The notes under the pieces were generated by a model. That model worked only from the letters and a program-made list of their open reading frames with translations, did no database searches and was not told where the DNA came from. 9,012 nt of DNA. It comes from UBA1268 sp965662195 (GTDB lineage Bacteria; Planctomycetota; Planctomycetia; Pirellulales; UBA1268). The stretch spans positions 1-9,012 of the forward strand of contig CBFIHA010000129.1 in NCBI GenBank assembly GCA_965662195.1, in the 5' to 3' direction. Shown piece by piece: positions 1 through 6,526 of this stretch; positions within the stretch are counted from its first letter, which is position 1, and each line of letters begins with the position of its first letter. Both the position numbers and the translations under genes were made by a program.

Positions 1-409
1 TCTGCGGCTGCATTGCGGGCAAGCCCGCCGGCTGACGCCACGGCTGCCAGGTGTTCGCATCGGCTGTGGTTGAAAGCCACCCAATGATGTCATCGTAGCG
101 ACTCTGTTCTTCATAGCCGGGAAGCAGTGGCAGATTTCCACTCCACCACTGACTGAGATAGGTATCGGGAATCGCCGGGTTGGTGTTCCGAATATCCTGA
201 CCGATCAAGCCAACGAAGTGCTGCTGCTGATCGTTGTAGAAGTGGTGGGCAAGCCCCAACTGCTTGAGATTGTTGGAACAACTCGACCGCCTGGCCGCCT
301 CGCGGGCCTGCTGCACGGCCGGCAACAACAACCCGACGAGCACACCGATGATGGCAATCACCACCAACAATTCAATCAGCGTAAAACCACTCTGGGAGCT
401 ACGCGACAT
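1..409 (-). CDS. DUF1559 family prepilin-like protein, N-terminal part (3' end outside window)
   Basis: This is the first 136 codons of a secreted pseudopilin-like protein; no stop is reached before the left edge. Residues 1-8 are a short basic leader ending in glycine, followed by the type IV prepilin cleavage/methylation motif G-F-T-L-I-E-L-L (Gly8/Phe9, Glu13) and a hydrophobic helix to about residue 30. Next comes L-L-P-A-V-Q-Q-A-R-E-A-A-R-R and the S-C-S-N-N-L-K-Q-L-G-L-A stretch that marks DUF1559 proteins, which planctomycetes carry in large numbers. After that it departs from the most common form: the usual N-Y-H-D...F-P-P-G segment is replaced by F-Y-N-D-Q-Q-Q-H-F. A prepilin peptidase would be expected to cut after Gly8. 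Family function is not established; surface or envelope fibres are usually proposed. The start is well supported by a ribosome binding site eight bases upstream. Confidence 0.93.
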   Translation of the reverse strand, partial: MSRSSQSGFTLIELLVVIAIIGVLVGLLLPAVQQAREAARRSSCSNNLKQLGLAHHFYNDQQQHFVGLIGQDIRNTNPAIPDTYLSQWWSGNLPLLPGYEEQSRYDDIIGWLSTTADANTWQPWRQPAGLPAMQPQ

Positions 410-417
410 GAGAAAAT

Positions 418-423
418 CCCCTT
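418..423 (-). promoter_or_regulatory. Ribosome binding site of the DUF1559 gene
   Basis: Read on the minus strand this is AAGGGG, eight bases before the ATG at 409-407. It is one of the better Shine-Dalgarno matches in the window and fixes the start codon that places the prepilin motif at residue 8. Confidence 0.7.
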
Positions 424-781
424 GAGGTGAACGGTAAGGCCATCGTGCGCTAGGGTGCCCACAAATGCTCAAACCCATCTATTTATCTAATAAGTGTTTG
501 CTTCCCCGGCAAGACCGACGAATGCCTGCTGCAGCTTTATTGAGTTCCGCATGGCAGTGAATGGCACAGAGGCATGGCGGCACAACGGAGTCAAATCTGC
601 TGGGGCAGCGTAACTCGTGGCACTCTGACTGCTCAATTGCGACGGATTTAACCCGAGCTTGCAGATGACTGCCGCCGAAGACTGCGACCGCTCGCCTAAT
701 CTGGCTTTCTGGATTCAGCCGACGCCGCAGCGCCGCTTGCACATCGCAGCGTTCCAAGGAGCAACCCGCTGGCGGGCCGAA

Positions 782-811
782 TTGACAGCCGCCGATGGGC
801 ACTGCACAACT
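782..811 (+). promoter_or_regulatory. Candidate sigma-70-type promoter of the mutarotase gene
   Basis: A perfect TTGACA lies at 782-787. With a 17 to 18 base spacer the -10 position falls on CACAAC/ACAACT (805-811), a weak match to TATAAT. Transcription would begin near 818, leaving about 40 bases of leader before the ATG at 858, and would exclude the longer in-frame start at 795. Only the -35 box is strong, so this is tentative. Confidence 0.3.
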
Positions 812-844
812 TCCGAATAAGAATTCCGTTCCCCCCCGGCTCGA

Positions 845-850
845 CAGGAG
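845..850 (+). promoter_or_regulatory. Ribosome binding site of the mutarotase gene
   Basis: CAGGAG ends seven bases before the ATG at 858. It decides between that start and the in-frame ATG at 795, which has no purine-rich box before it and would place 21 extra polar residues ahead of the signal peptide. Confidence 0.7.
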
Positions 851-857
851 ACAGACG

Positions 858-2081
858 ATGATATCCCGGCTCGATTTCATTCCCCCGGCTGGTTCACGAC
901 ATCGGGTGATTCAGTCGGTCTGCTTCGTGGTGACCACCGCATTGCTCGTCTTCCCCTGCTTCGGAGCTGAACCTTTGACCAACAGCAAACTCACTCTGCC
1001 CGCCGCCACACTCTTCGGCAAACTCCAAGATGGTCAAGAGGCCATGCTCTACACGCTTTCCGGGCCCGGCGGCTGGCAGGCGACGATGACCAACTACGGC
1101 GGCATTGTGACGAGCCTGCTGGTGCCGCAGCGAAATGGTGAACCGGTCGATGTCGTGCTCGGCTTTGACTCCCTCGATGGCTACCTTGCTGGCCATCCCT
1201 ATTTCGGTGCCATCTGTGGACGGGTCGGCAACCGGATTGCCGGCGGCCGATTCTCACTTGAGGGCCGCACCGCCACGCTGGCCACGAACAACGGCGACAA
1301 TCATCTGCATGGCGGTCTGGTCGGCTTCGATAAGAAGCTCTGGAAGGCGACACCAAAGCTGTCGGACAAAGGCCCCGCCCTGCTGCTTGAACTGACGTCT
1401 CCGGACGGCGAGGAGGGCTACCCGGGTGAACTGACCGCGCGGGTGACCTACACGCTTTCCCCTGACGGAGAACTCTGGGTGGAGATGGAGGCAACGACTG
1501 ACGCTCCAACCCTGGTGAACCTGGTGCATCATTCATATTGGAATCTTGCCGGTCAGGCTGCCGGGAGCATTGCGGGACATACGCTTACCGTTCATGCCAG
1601 CCGCTACCTGCCGGTCGATGGCGGTGGCATTCCCACTGGCAGGCTCGCCGAGGTCGCCGGGACGCCCTTCGGCTTCACGAATCGTCCTGCCCGACTTGGG
1701 GAAGCCATCGCCGCCCTCACCCCGTCACCGGAAGGAGCAACGCAGGGTGGTGTCGACCACTGCTTCGTGCTCGACGACTGGCAGCCTGACGGAACCCTGC
1801 GGCCAGCAGTCACCCTGACCGATCCAGCCAGTGGCCGCAGCCTCGAGATTCTCACCGATCAGCCCGGCATTCAGGTCTACACCGGCAACTATCTCGACGG
1901 TTCCCTCACTGGCAAGGACGGGGCGGTCTATCAGCAGCATGCAGCCGTCTGCCTTGAGACTGAATGCTTTCCCGACGCGTTCAATCAGAAAGCCTGGCAT
2001 ACCGACTGGCCATCAAGTCGACTCGATCCGGGCCAGACCTATCGGCATGTGATGGTCCACCGGTTCAACACCGGTCGCTAG
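858..2081 (+). CDS. galM: Exported aldose 1-epimerase (galactose mutarotase family)
   Basis: A 407-residue GalM-family enzyme that interconverts alpha and beta anomers of hexoses such as galactose or glucose. Residues 1-37 form a signal peptide (basic S-R-H-R, hydrophobic core about 18-34, likely cleavage after F-G-A), so it should act in the periplasm, unlike the usual cytoplasmic form. Family hallmarks are all present: G-R-V-G-N-R-I (Arg126), N-H-L-H-G-G (His151), H-H-S-Y-W-N-L (His225), G-V-D-H (Asp300) and C-L-E-T-E-C-F-P-D-A (Glu367). By alignment from memory with characterised GalM, His225 is the catalytic acid and Glu367 the base. Length without the signal, about 370, is slightly above the usual 340. 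The start at 858 is chosen for its ribosome binding site and signal peptide. Its stop codon directly abuts that of the convergent hydrolase pseudogene. An exported mutarotase fits sugar release outside the cytoplasm; the preferred sugar cannot be read from sequence. Confidence 0.95.
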   Translation: MISRLDFIPPAGSRHRVIQSVCFVVTTALLVFPCFGAEPLTNSKLTLPAATLFGKLQDGQEAMLYTLSGPGGWQATMTNYGGIVTSLLVPQRNGEPVDVVLGFDSLDGYLAGHPYFGAICGRVGNRIAGGRFSLEGRTATLATNNGDNHLHGGLVGFDKKLWKATPKLSDKGPALLLELTSPDGEEGYPGELTARVTYTLSPDGELWVEMEATTDAPTLVNLVHHSYWNLAGQAAGSIAGHTLTVHASRYLPVDGGGIPTGRLAEVAGTPFGFTNRPARLGEAIAALTPSPEGATQGGVDHCFVLDDWQPDGTLRPAVTLTDPASGRSLEILTDQPGIQVYTGNYLDGSLTGKDGAVYQQHAAVCLETECFPDAFNQKAWHTDWPSSRLDPGQTYRHVMVHRFNTGR

Positions 2082-2788
2082 TCACTTCCCTGCTCCGGCT
2101 GTGAGCAGCCCAAGCGAGTCCATCCATTCGATCACCCGATCGGGCCATGAATCGACGGGGAAGCCTGTCTGCTTCATTCCAAAGCCGTGGCCACCCTTGG
2201 CGTAGATATGAACCTCGCAGGGGATCTTGTGCTTCTTGTATTCCACCGCCAGCAAGGCACTGCCGCTGGAACTCCAGGGGTCATCAGCGTCAAATGTCCG
2301 CCAGCTGAAAAGCCAAGCATGCCGATCCGCCGGCGATCAATTCCCCATTCATCGGCATGATCATGAATCAGCCCAATTGCCCGCTGGGCATCCTGCAGCG
2401 GGAGATCCCGCGGAGCAGGCACCCGATACTTGAGCAAGATGGCCGTCACACCGTGCTGGTTGAAAAAATCGCAGACCTTCGTCCCTTCATGCTCATAGGC
2501 AAGAATCTTGTAGCCCCCACCAGGGCAGACGAGCACCGCGGCACCATTTGGCTGCTTCGGTCGATAGACCGTGATCTGGGGCCGGCTGACATCGGTGAGC
2601 CGGACCACACCGTCTGGCGGGTCTCTCTTGATTTCTCGCTCTAACCCGATGTCAGTTGTCGCACCGGAAGTCCCGTTGGGCCACAGATCGAGTACGGTCC
2701 GTTCGGACGCCGCGTTGACCCTGCAAACAGCAAGCCCGATACCAAGGCATACGAATACAACCTGACTGATCAACGATTGACGAAGCAT
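2082..2788 (-). pseudogene. Alpha/beta-hydrolase (esterase/acetyl xylan esterase-like) with internal deletion and frameshift
   Basis: The 5' half, from ATG at 2788, encodes a signal peptide (cleavage near V-N-A/A-S, residue 26), the oxyanion-hole motif P-G-G-G-Y (89-93), Y-R-V-P-A-P-R-D-L-P-L-Q-D-A-Q-R, and the nucleophile elbow G-F-S-A-G-G-H (Ser161), as in secreted COG0657/BD-FAE-type esterases. Just after G-G-H-L the frame becomes meaningless and stops at 2174. The missing C-terminus lies in another frame from about 2291 down to a TGA at 2084-2082: D-A-D-D-P-W (acid region), L-L-A-V-E-Y-K-K-H-K-I-P-C-E-V-H-I-Y-A, and K-G-G-H-G-F-G with the catalytic His codon at 2189-2187. Relatives normally have roughly 70-90 residues between nucleophile and acid motifs; here nearly all are gone. 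A deletion of a length not divisible by three explains this, and the product should be inactive. It lies 133 bases downstream of the sulfatase on the same strand. An assembly error is the main alternative. Confidence 0.82.
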
Positions 2789-2819
2789 GAATTATTTCCC
2801 GGAAGCCTACGACGGTCTC

Positions 2820-2861
2820 GTTCGATGACACGCCAAACGTAGACGGCGTGCAGCTTCGAAC
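2820..2861. repeat. Nested imperfect inverted repeat between sulfatase and hydrolase pseudogene
   Basis: Inner arms CACGCC (2829-2834) and GGCGTG (2845-2850) enclose ten bases; outer arms GTTCGA (2820-2825) and TCGAAC (2856-2861) flank them across a small asymmetric internal loop (3 and 5 bases). Transcribed from the sulfatase side it could fold as a hairpin ahead of the hydrolase gene, but no U-run follows, so a classical intrinsic terminator is unlikely. It could be a processing or regulatory element, or chance. Confidence 0.35.
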
Positions 2862-2921
2862 ACTGAATTGAACAGAGTGTAGCCGAGTGAGTAGTGGAGG
2901 CTGTCTAATTGCTAGATGAAC

Positions 2922-4412
2922 TCAGTTGGCTGGGGCAGACTCCATGGCCGTTTCGTCGAGCTGATATTTGCGCAGCCACCAGCCGACTCTTTCCCTGTCG
3001 GTAGGGTCCTCAGTACCAAGCCGCTGCTTCCAGACTTTGGCGTACGAAGCCCGCTTCCGTTTTTGGATGGCCTCCAGTGGAGGCTCCGTCACTGGATCAC
3101 CGTCGCTTCCCTGATCGCCCGTTGATTCAGTCCATTGGTCTAGCTTGGCCGCAAGCCCCTTTACCTCATCGGCTCGCGCTGGTTTGTCAGCGACATCAAC
3201 CAGTCCAGCCGGGTCACTCCGCAGGTCATAGAGTTCAACTGCCGCCCGGGGTGAACCGAGCCACGTGCGCTGCAGCGGCGTCAGCTGCCCGCGGTCGGCG
3301 AGCAGCCGGACCAGTGGCAGGCCGGGATACGCAGACTCCTTGTAGCTTGACCAGTTCAGTCGTGACCGCTCGGGGAAGAAGTTCTTGACCAGCATCGCGT
3401 TGGCAGTAATCACTGCCCGGCTGCAATCCATTGCATCGCCGCAGCGATCCCGGGCAGCGAAAACGGTACGGCCAGCTGGAAGCAGCCGCCCCAGAACCAA
3501 TTCGCCTTCCATCCAATCTGGAATCGCTCGTCCACTGAGGGAAAGCACCGTAGGGGCAAGATCGACCAGGCTCACAACACCCTGCTCAACTCCAACGGAA
3601 ACGCCGGGCCCCCGTACAAGCAGCGGAACCCGCAACCCCTCGACAGAAAGCCACTGTTTGCCCCAGGGCATCGGCCGGCCATGATCACCAAAGAACATGA
3701 CCACGGTGTTGTCGAGTACCCCCTCGGCCTCAAGCAAGTCCAGGATTTGTCCGACCCGTTGGTCAACTGTTTCAACACTGCGGCGGTAGGCAACCCAGTC
3801 GCGGCGGGTGAGCGGGTGATCAGGATAGTTTCCGGGTAATTCAACTGCGTCGAGTTCCGCCGCCGAAAATGAGTCGGGAATTGGAAATGGCCGGTGAGGC
3901 TCCATGATTTGGTACTGCGCGAAAAAAGGCTGGCCGGGCATTCGCTGCCGCCAATCATCACCGTCGAAGAGTTCCTGGGAATCGTGGGCAAAGTTGTAGT
4001 GCGTCTTGCCGCGGCGAATGGCCCGACCACTGCGTTGGCTTCTGGGAGCTGCCGCATTGGTGACGTACCAGCCCGCCTGCCGCAGTAATGTCGGCAGCGG
4101 GACGTACGGTGCTGGCAGTGGCTGCGGGTTTTCAACGTCATGGGGGTACAGACCAGTGGTCGTCTGATAGCAGCCCAGAATGAAGGCAGACCGGGAACTG
4201 CTACAGACCGGCGCAGTGGCGTAACAATGGTCGAACCGACGGCCCTCATGAGCCAGCCGGTCGAGGTTTGGCGTGCTCACGCCCGACGCTCCGTACGCTG
4301 CCGTATCCGGAGACATATCGTCGGCAATGATCCAGACCACATTGGGAATACCCGCTGCATCAGCGGCCCCAGAAACAGCCACTAGCACGAGAAAAATAGT
4401 CGCCGTCCGCAT
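2922..4412 (-). CDS. Secreted type I sulfatase with atypical C-S-S-S-R motif
   Basis: A 496-residue sulfatase of the alkaline-phosphatase superfamily that would hydrolyse sulfate esters, probably on a polysaccharide, in the periplasm. Residues 1-20 are a signal peptide (A-D-A-A/G). The metal-binding start N-V-V-W-I-I-A-D-D-M-S has Asp31 and Asp32. The formylglycine segment is P-V-C-S-S-S-R-S-A-F (Cys70, Arg74), with serine where the C-x-P-S-R consensus has proline; C-S-T/S-S-R variants occur in some sulfatase subfamilies. Further conserved points are E-P-H-R-P-F (His173), F-G-D-H-G (Asp243, His244) and G-K-Q-W (Lys252). Residues 121-136 form a very basic stretch before K-T-H-Y-N-F that looks like an insertion. 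The C-terminus from about 440 is charged, rich in Lys and Arg. GGAG seven bases before the ATG supports the start. It is transcribed divergently from the haem-propeller gene and lies upstream of the hydrolase pseudogene. Confidence 0.94.
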   Translation of the reverse strand: MRTATIFLVLVAVSGAADAAGIPNVVWIIADDMSPDTAAYGASGVSTPNLDRLAHEGRRFDHCYATAPVCSSSRSAFILGCYQTTTGLYPHDVENPQPLPAPYVPLPTLLRQAGWYVTNAAAPRSQRSGRAIRRGKTHYNFAHDSQELFDGDDWRQRMPGQPFFAQYQIMEPHRPFPIPDSFSAAELDAVELPGNYPDHPLTRRDWVAYRRSVETVDQRVGQILDLLEAEGVLDNTVVMFFGDHGRPMPWGKQWLSVEGLRVPLLVRGPGVSVGVEQGVVSLVDLAPTVLSLSGRAIPDWMEGELVLGRLLPAGRTVFAARDRCGDAMDCSRAVITANAMLVKNFFPERSRLNWSSYKESAYPGLPLVRLLADRGQLTPLQRTWLGSPRAAVELYDLRSDPAGLVDVADKPARADEVKGLAAKLDQWTESTGDQGSDGDPVTEPPLEAIQKRKRASYAKVWKQRLGTEDPTDRERVGWWLRKYQLDETAMESAPAN

Positions 4413-4419
4413 CGTGAAT

Positions 4420-4423
4420 CTCC
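4420..4423 (-). promoter_or_regulatory. Ribosome binding site of the C-S-S-S-R sulfatase
   Basis: GGAG on the minus strand, seven bases before the ATG at 4412. It lies only three bases from the inverted repeat at 4427-4453, so a protein bound there could block either transcription or ribosome access. Confidence 0.6.
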
Positions 4424-4426
4424 GGG

Positions 4427-4453
4427 AATCCTGATGTCAGTATCACCAGGATT
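4427..4453. promoter_or_regulatory. Candidate operator: inverted repeat in the divergent intergenic region
   Basis: Arms AATCCTGATG (4427-4436) and CACCAGGATT (4444-4453) are reverse complements at 9 of 10 positions, separated by the seven bases TCAGTAT. Spacing and symmetry suit a dimeric transcription factor. It sits just upstream of the sulfatase ribosome binding site and about 120 bases before the likely start of the divergent haem-propeller gene, so it could control both. The left arm also overlaps a short palindrome, CTGATGTCAG (4431-4440). No other copy was noticed in the window, and no regulator gene is present. Confidence 0.45.
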
Positions 4454-4561
4454 GTACTGCCCAACGAGTAAATCCGCTGTCGGTCTCTTCCGGGAGCAAC
4501 CTGTTCATGAATCTCTCCCCGGGCACTCCGGCTATGCTAAGCGGCGGCGGCACCCAACCAT

Positions 4562-4565
4562 GAGG
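4562..4565 (+). promoter_or_regulatory. Ribosome binding site that favours the start at 4572
   Basis: GAGG ends six bases before the ATG at 4572. The in-frame ATG at 4560 and the longer start at 4434 lack such a box, and the 4434 start would put 46 polar, basic residues ahead of the signal peptide and overlap the inverted repeat. Confidence 0.45.
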
Positions 4566-4571
4566 CTGACG

Positions 4572-6398
4572 ATGCCCTTCCACCGCTTCTCTGTTCCCAC
4601 GCTTGCTTGTCTCACGATCATCAAGGCCTATCTGCTCTGGGCTGCCGGCATCACAGCCGCCGCTGAACCGGCCTTCGCCGGACCAGTCGCTGTTGCCGTT
4701 TCCGCTGATGGCTGTTGGCTGGTTACCGCAAATGCAGACGACGGAACCGTCTCGCTAATCGACCGGAAACGGGGCAGCCAGATTGACCGAGCCTCGGTTG
4801 GGCGAGGGCCACGCGATATCGTGGCAACCGGCAGCAATGATTTTCTCTGTGTCACATCAGCGGGCAATCTTGTGCGGCTTGTCATAGTCGACCGTACGCT
4901 GCAGCAGAGAGGGCGACTGGCGATCGGCCATGAACCACGGGGCGTGATTGTCGACAGGCAGCGGCAGCGGGCATGGGTCAGTCAATCGCAGAACAAGAGC
5001 CTGGCCGTGGTTGATCTTGAGCAATTCACCATTACCGCCAGCCTCCCCTGCGGTGGCCTTCCCCGGGCCGTTGCCATTTCTCCAACCGCTCATCAAATTG
5101 CCGTCACCTGTTCCAGCCCACCAGAGGTACTGCTCTACGATGCTGAATCATTGGCCCTCCTTGAACGCCAGCAGTTTCAGGGGCTCAATGTCGGGAGCCC
5201 CTGCTTTGCATCACCGGGCGAACTGTTCTTTCCGTTCACGTACGATGGCGGCAGCCATCCAAGCCGGGGCAACATCCAACGCGGCTGGGTTCTTGGCAGC
5301 CGACTGGGTCGGCTCAGCTCATTGGATGTGAGCCAACCTCCGCCTGCCCGTGAACTTGCTGGCCTCACGCTCGACGTTCCCGGCCGGGCCATTGGTGATC
5401 CAACGGCAGTCGGCTACGACACGATCGGTAACCCGCTGTGCATCACCGCAGGCGGTAGTCACGAACTCCTCTCGGTCAGGCGGCCCGGCCTACCCTTTGG
5501 GGCGATCAGCGGCACCGACCTCATCAATGACCGCCTGGCGCGTGATAATCAACGTTTTCAGCGGCTGATCCTCGGCGGCAGGCCGCAGGGGCTCTGCCTG
5601 CTGGCCGAACAGCGGCTTTGCTATGTGGCCAACCAGTTCAACGACACCATTCAGGAAGTCGATCTCGACCGGTTCGCAGTCGTCAGGGAGATCGCAGTCG
5701 CTCCTGCGTTTGCTGCCACGTCTGAACAACAACTCGTCCGTCGAGGCGAGGCGATTTTTTACGATGCCAGCCGCAGCCTCGAACAGTGGTACAGCTGTCA
5801 CACCTGTCACTTTGAGGGCGGTGGCAACAGCGTCACCGTCGACACGCTCAATGACGGCAGCGTCGGCAGCTACAAGACGGTCCTCCCCTTGTTTGGTGTA
5901 ACCGAGACCGGCCCTTGGACCTGGCACGGCTGGCAGCAGGATCTCCGGGCATCATTGGTGAAGTCATTCACTGACACCATGCAGGGGCCTCGACCGGCGG
6001 ATGACGACGTCGATGCCCTACTGGCTTTTCTTGAAACCCTCGACTACCCCCCAGCGATCGCCAGTGCTGAAACGAGTGGTGGTGAGGAGGCAATCCAGCG
6101 GGGCCAGCTGCTGTTTACCAGTGACCGCACCGCCTGCACCAACTGCCATGACGGCCCCGGTTACAGCGGCAAGAGCATCCACAACGTCGGCCTCGGCATG
6201 CCCGGGGACGCCTATGAGGGCTTCAACCCGCCGACGCTGCGAGGCGTTTCTCGAAAAACTCGCTGGCTCCACAATGGCCGCGCCCGCTCGCTGGAAGAAC
6301 TCCTCACCTGCCACCACGGACCCGAGAAGGTGAGCGGCATGCCGCCGCTTACAAAAGAGGAACTCCGAGACTTATTAGCTTTTCTGAAATCGATCTGA
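4572..6398 (+). CDS. Exported YVTN-type beta-propeller fused to di-haem cytochrome c (peroxidase/MauG-like)
   Basis: A 608-residue secreted protein. Residues 1-31 are a signal peptide ending in a run of alanines. Residues about 35-370 contain repeating propeller strands with YVTN-like motifs: L-V-T-A-N-A-D-D-G-T-V-S-L-I-D near 50, W-V-S-Q-S-Q-N-K-S-L-A-V-V-D-L from 135, and Y-V-A-N-Q-F-N-D-T-I-Q-E-V-D-L from 351. The C-terminal part has two c-type haem sites, C-H-T-C-H (Cys409, Cys412, His413) and C-T-N-C-H (Cys522, Cys525, His526), with F-G-V-T-E-T-G-P-W-T-W-H-G-W between them, then P-T-L-R-G-V-S and S-G-M-P-P-L; Met590 could be the distal ligand of the second haem. This arrangement resembles bacterial di-haem peroxidase/MauG relatives, so electron transfer or peroxide-driven oxidation in the periplasm is possible, but no substrate is evident. 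It diverges from a sulfatase and precedes the small concanavalin-like gene by 128 bases. In-frame starts at 4434 and 4560 are alternatives. Confidence 0.9.
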   Translation: MPFHRFSVPTLACLTIIKAYLLWAAGITAAAEPAFAGPVAVAVSADGCWLVTANADDGTVSLIDRKRGSQIDRASVGRGPRDIVATGSNDFLCVTSAGNLVRLVIVDRTLQQRGRLAIGHEPRGVIVDRQRQRAWVSQSQNKSLAVVDLEQFTITASLPCGGLPRAVAISPTAHQIAVTCSSPPEVLLYDAESLALLERQQFQGLNVGSPCFASPGELFFPFTYDGGSHPSRGNIQRGWVLGSRLGRLSSLDVSQPPPARELAGLTLDVPGRAIGDPTAVGYDTIGNPLCITAGGSHELLSVRRPGLPFGAISGTDLINDRLARDNQRFQRLILGGRPQGLCLLAEQRLCYVANQFNDTIQEVDLDRFAVVREIAVAPAFAATSEQQLVRRGEAIFYDASRSLEQWYSCHTCHFEGGGNSVTVDTLNDGSVGSYKTVLPLFGVTETGPWTWHGWQQDLRASLVKSFTDTMQGPRPADDDVDALLAFLETLDYPPAIASAETSGGEEAIQRGQLLFTSDRTACTNCHDGPGYSGKSIHNVGLGMPGDAYEGFNPPTLRGVSRKTRWLHNGRARSLEELLTCHHGPEKVSGMPPLTKEELRDLLAFLKSI

Positions 6399-6515
6399 TC
6401 GAGTCTCTGTCCGAAAACCCAACACTGAGCTTCGGCCCACCGTAGCCTTCTCAGACAGCACCTCGTCAGATGAACCATCAGTCAAACGAACCGTTCACGG
6501 TCTTTCAATTTCTCA

Positions 6516-6519
6516 AAGG
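6516..6519 (+). promoter_or_regulatory. Ribosome binding site of the small concanavalin-like gene
   Basis: AAGG (within CAAAGG) ends seven bases before the ATG at 6527. It favours this start over the in-frame ATG at 6470, which would add 19 polar residues before the signal peptide. Confidence 0.55.
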
Positions 6520-6526
6520 TTTTCAG

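Larger units (their letters stand above)
410..857. other. Gene-free region between divergent DUF1559 and mutarotase genes
   Basis: About 450 bases without a convincing gene. The left end carries the leader of the minus-strand DUF1559 gene; the right end carries a candidate promoter and the ribosome binding site of the plus-strand mutarotase. An open frame of 133 codons crosses it on the minus strand (880-479), but its product is rich in Cys, Arg and Ser without domain-like patterning, it has no good ribosome binding site, and it runs into the mutarotase start. I treat it as non-coding. I see no tRNA, clear terminator or long repeat in the middle part. Confidence 0.6.

Noticed and set aside
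795..857. Longer N-terminus for the mutarotase starting at 795.
   Set aside because: It adds 21 polar residues before the signal peptide, lacks a ribosome binding site, and would lie upstream of the likely transcription start; 858 has CAGGAG at the right distance.
479..880. A 133-codon minus-strand open frame in the gap between the DUF1559 and mutarotase genes.
   Set aside because: Its composition is unlike a folded protein, it has no clear ribosome binding site, and it overlaps the well-supported start of the mutarotase; long chance frames are common at this GC content.
2174..2788. The 204-residue frame taken as a complete short hydrolase.
   Set aside because: Its last 40 or so residues are unrelated to the family, it lacks the catalytic acid and histidine, and those motifs are found just downstream in another frame.
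4434..4571. Longer N-terminus for the haem-propeller protein starting at 4434.
   Set aside because: It would precede the signal peptide with 46 basic, polar residues and begin inside the inverted repeat; GAGG before 4572 and the signal peptide support the later start.
4602..4610. Cysteine 13 of the haem-propeller protein as a lipoprotein attachment site.
   Set aside because: T-L-A-C does not fit the lipobox at position -3, and the cysteine lies at the beginning of the hydrophobic core, not after it.
6390..6402. Palindrome TCGAT-CTG-ATCGA across the stop of the haem-propeller gene as a terminator.
   Set aside because: Arms are only five bases, the stem is weak and no T-run follows.
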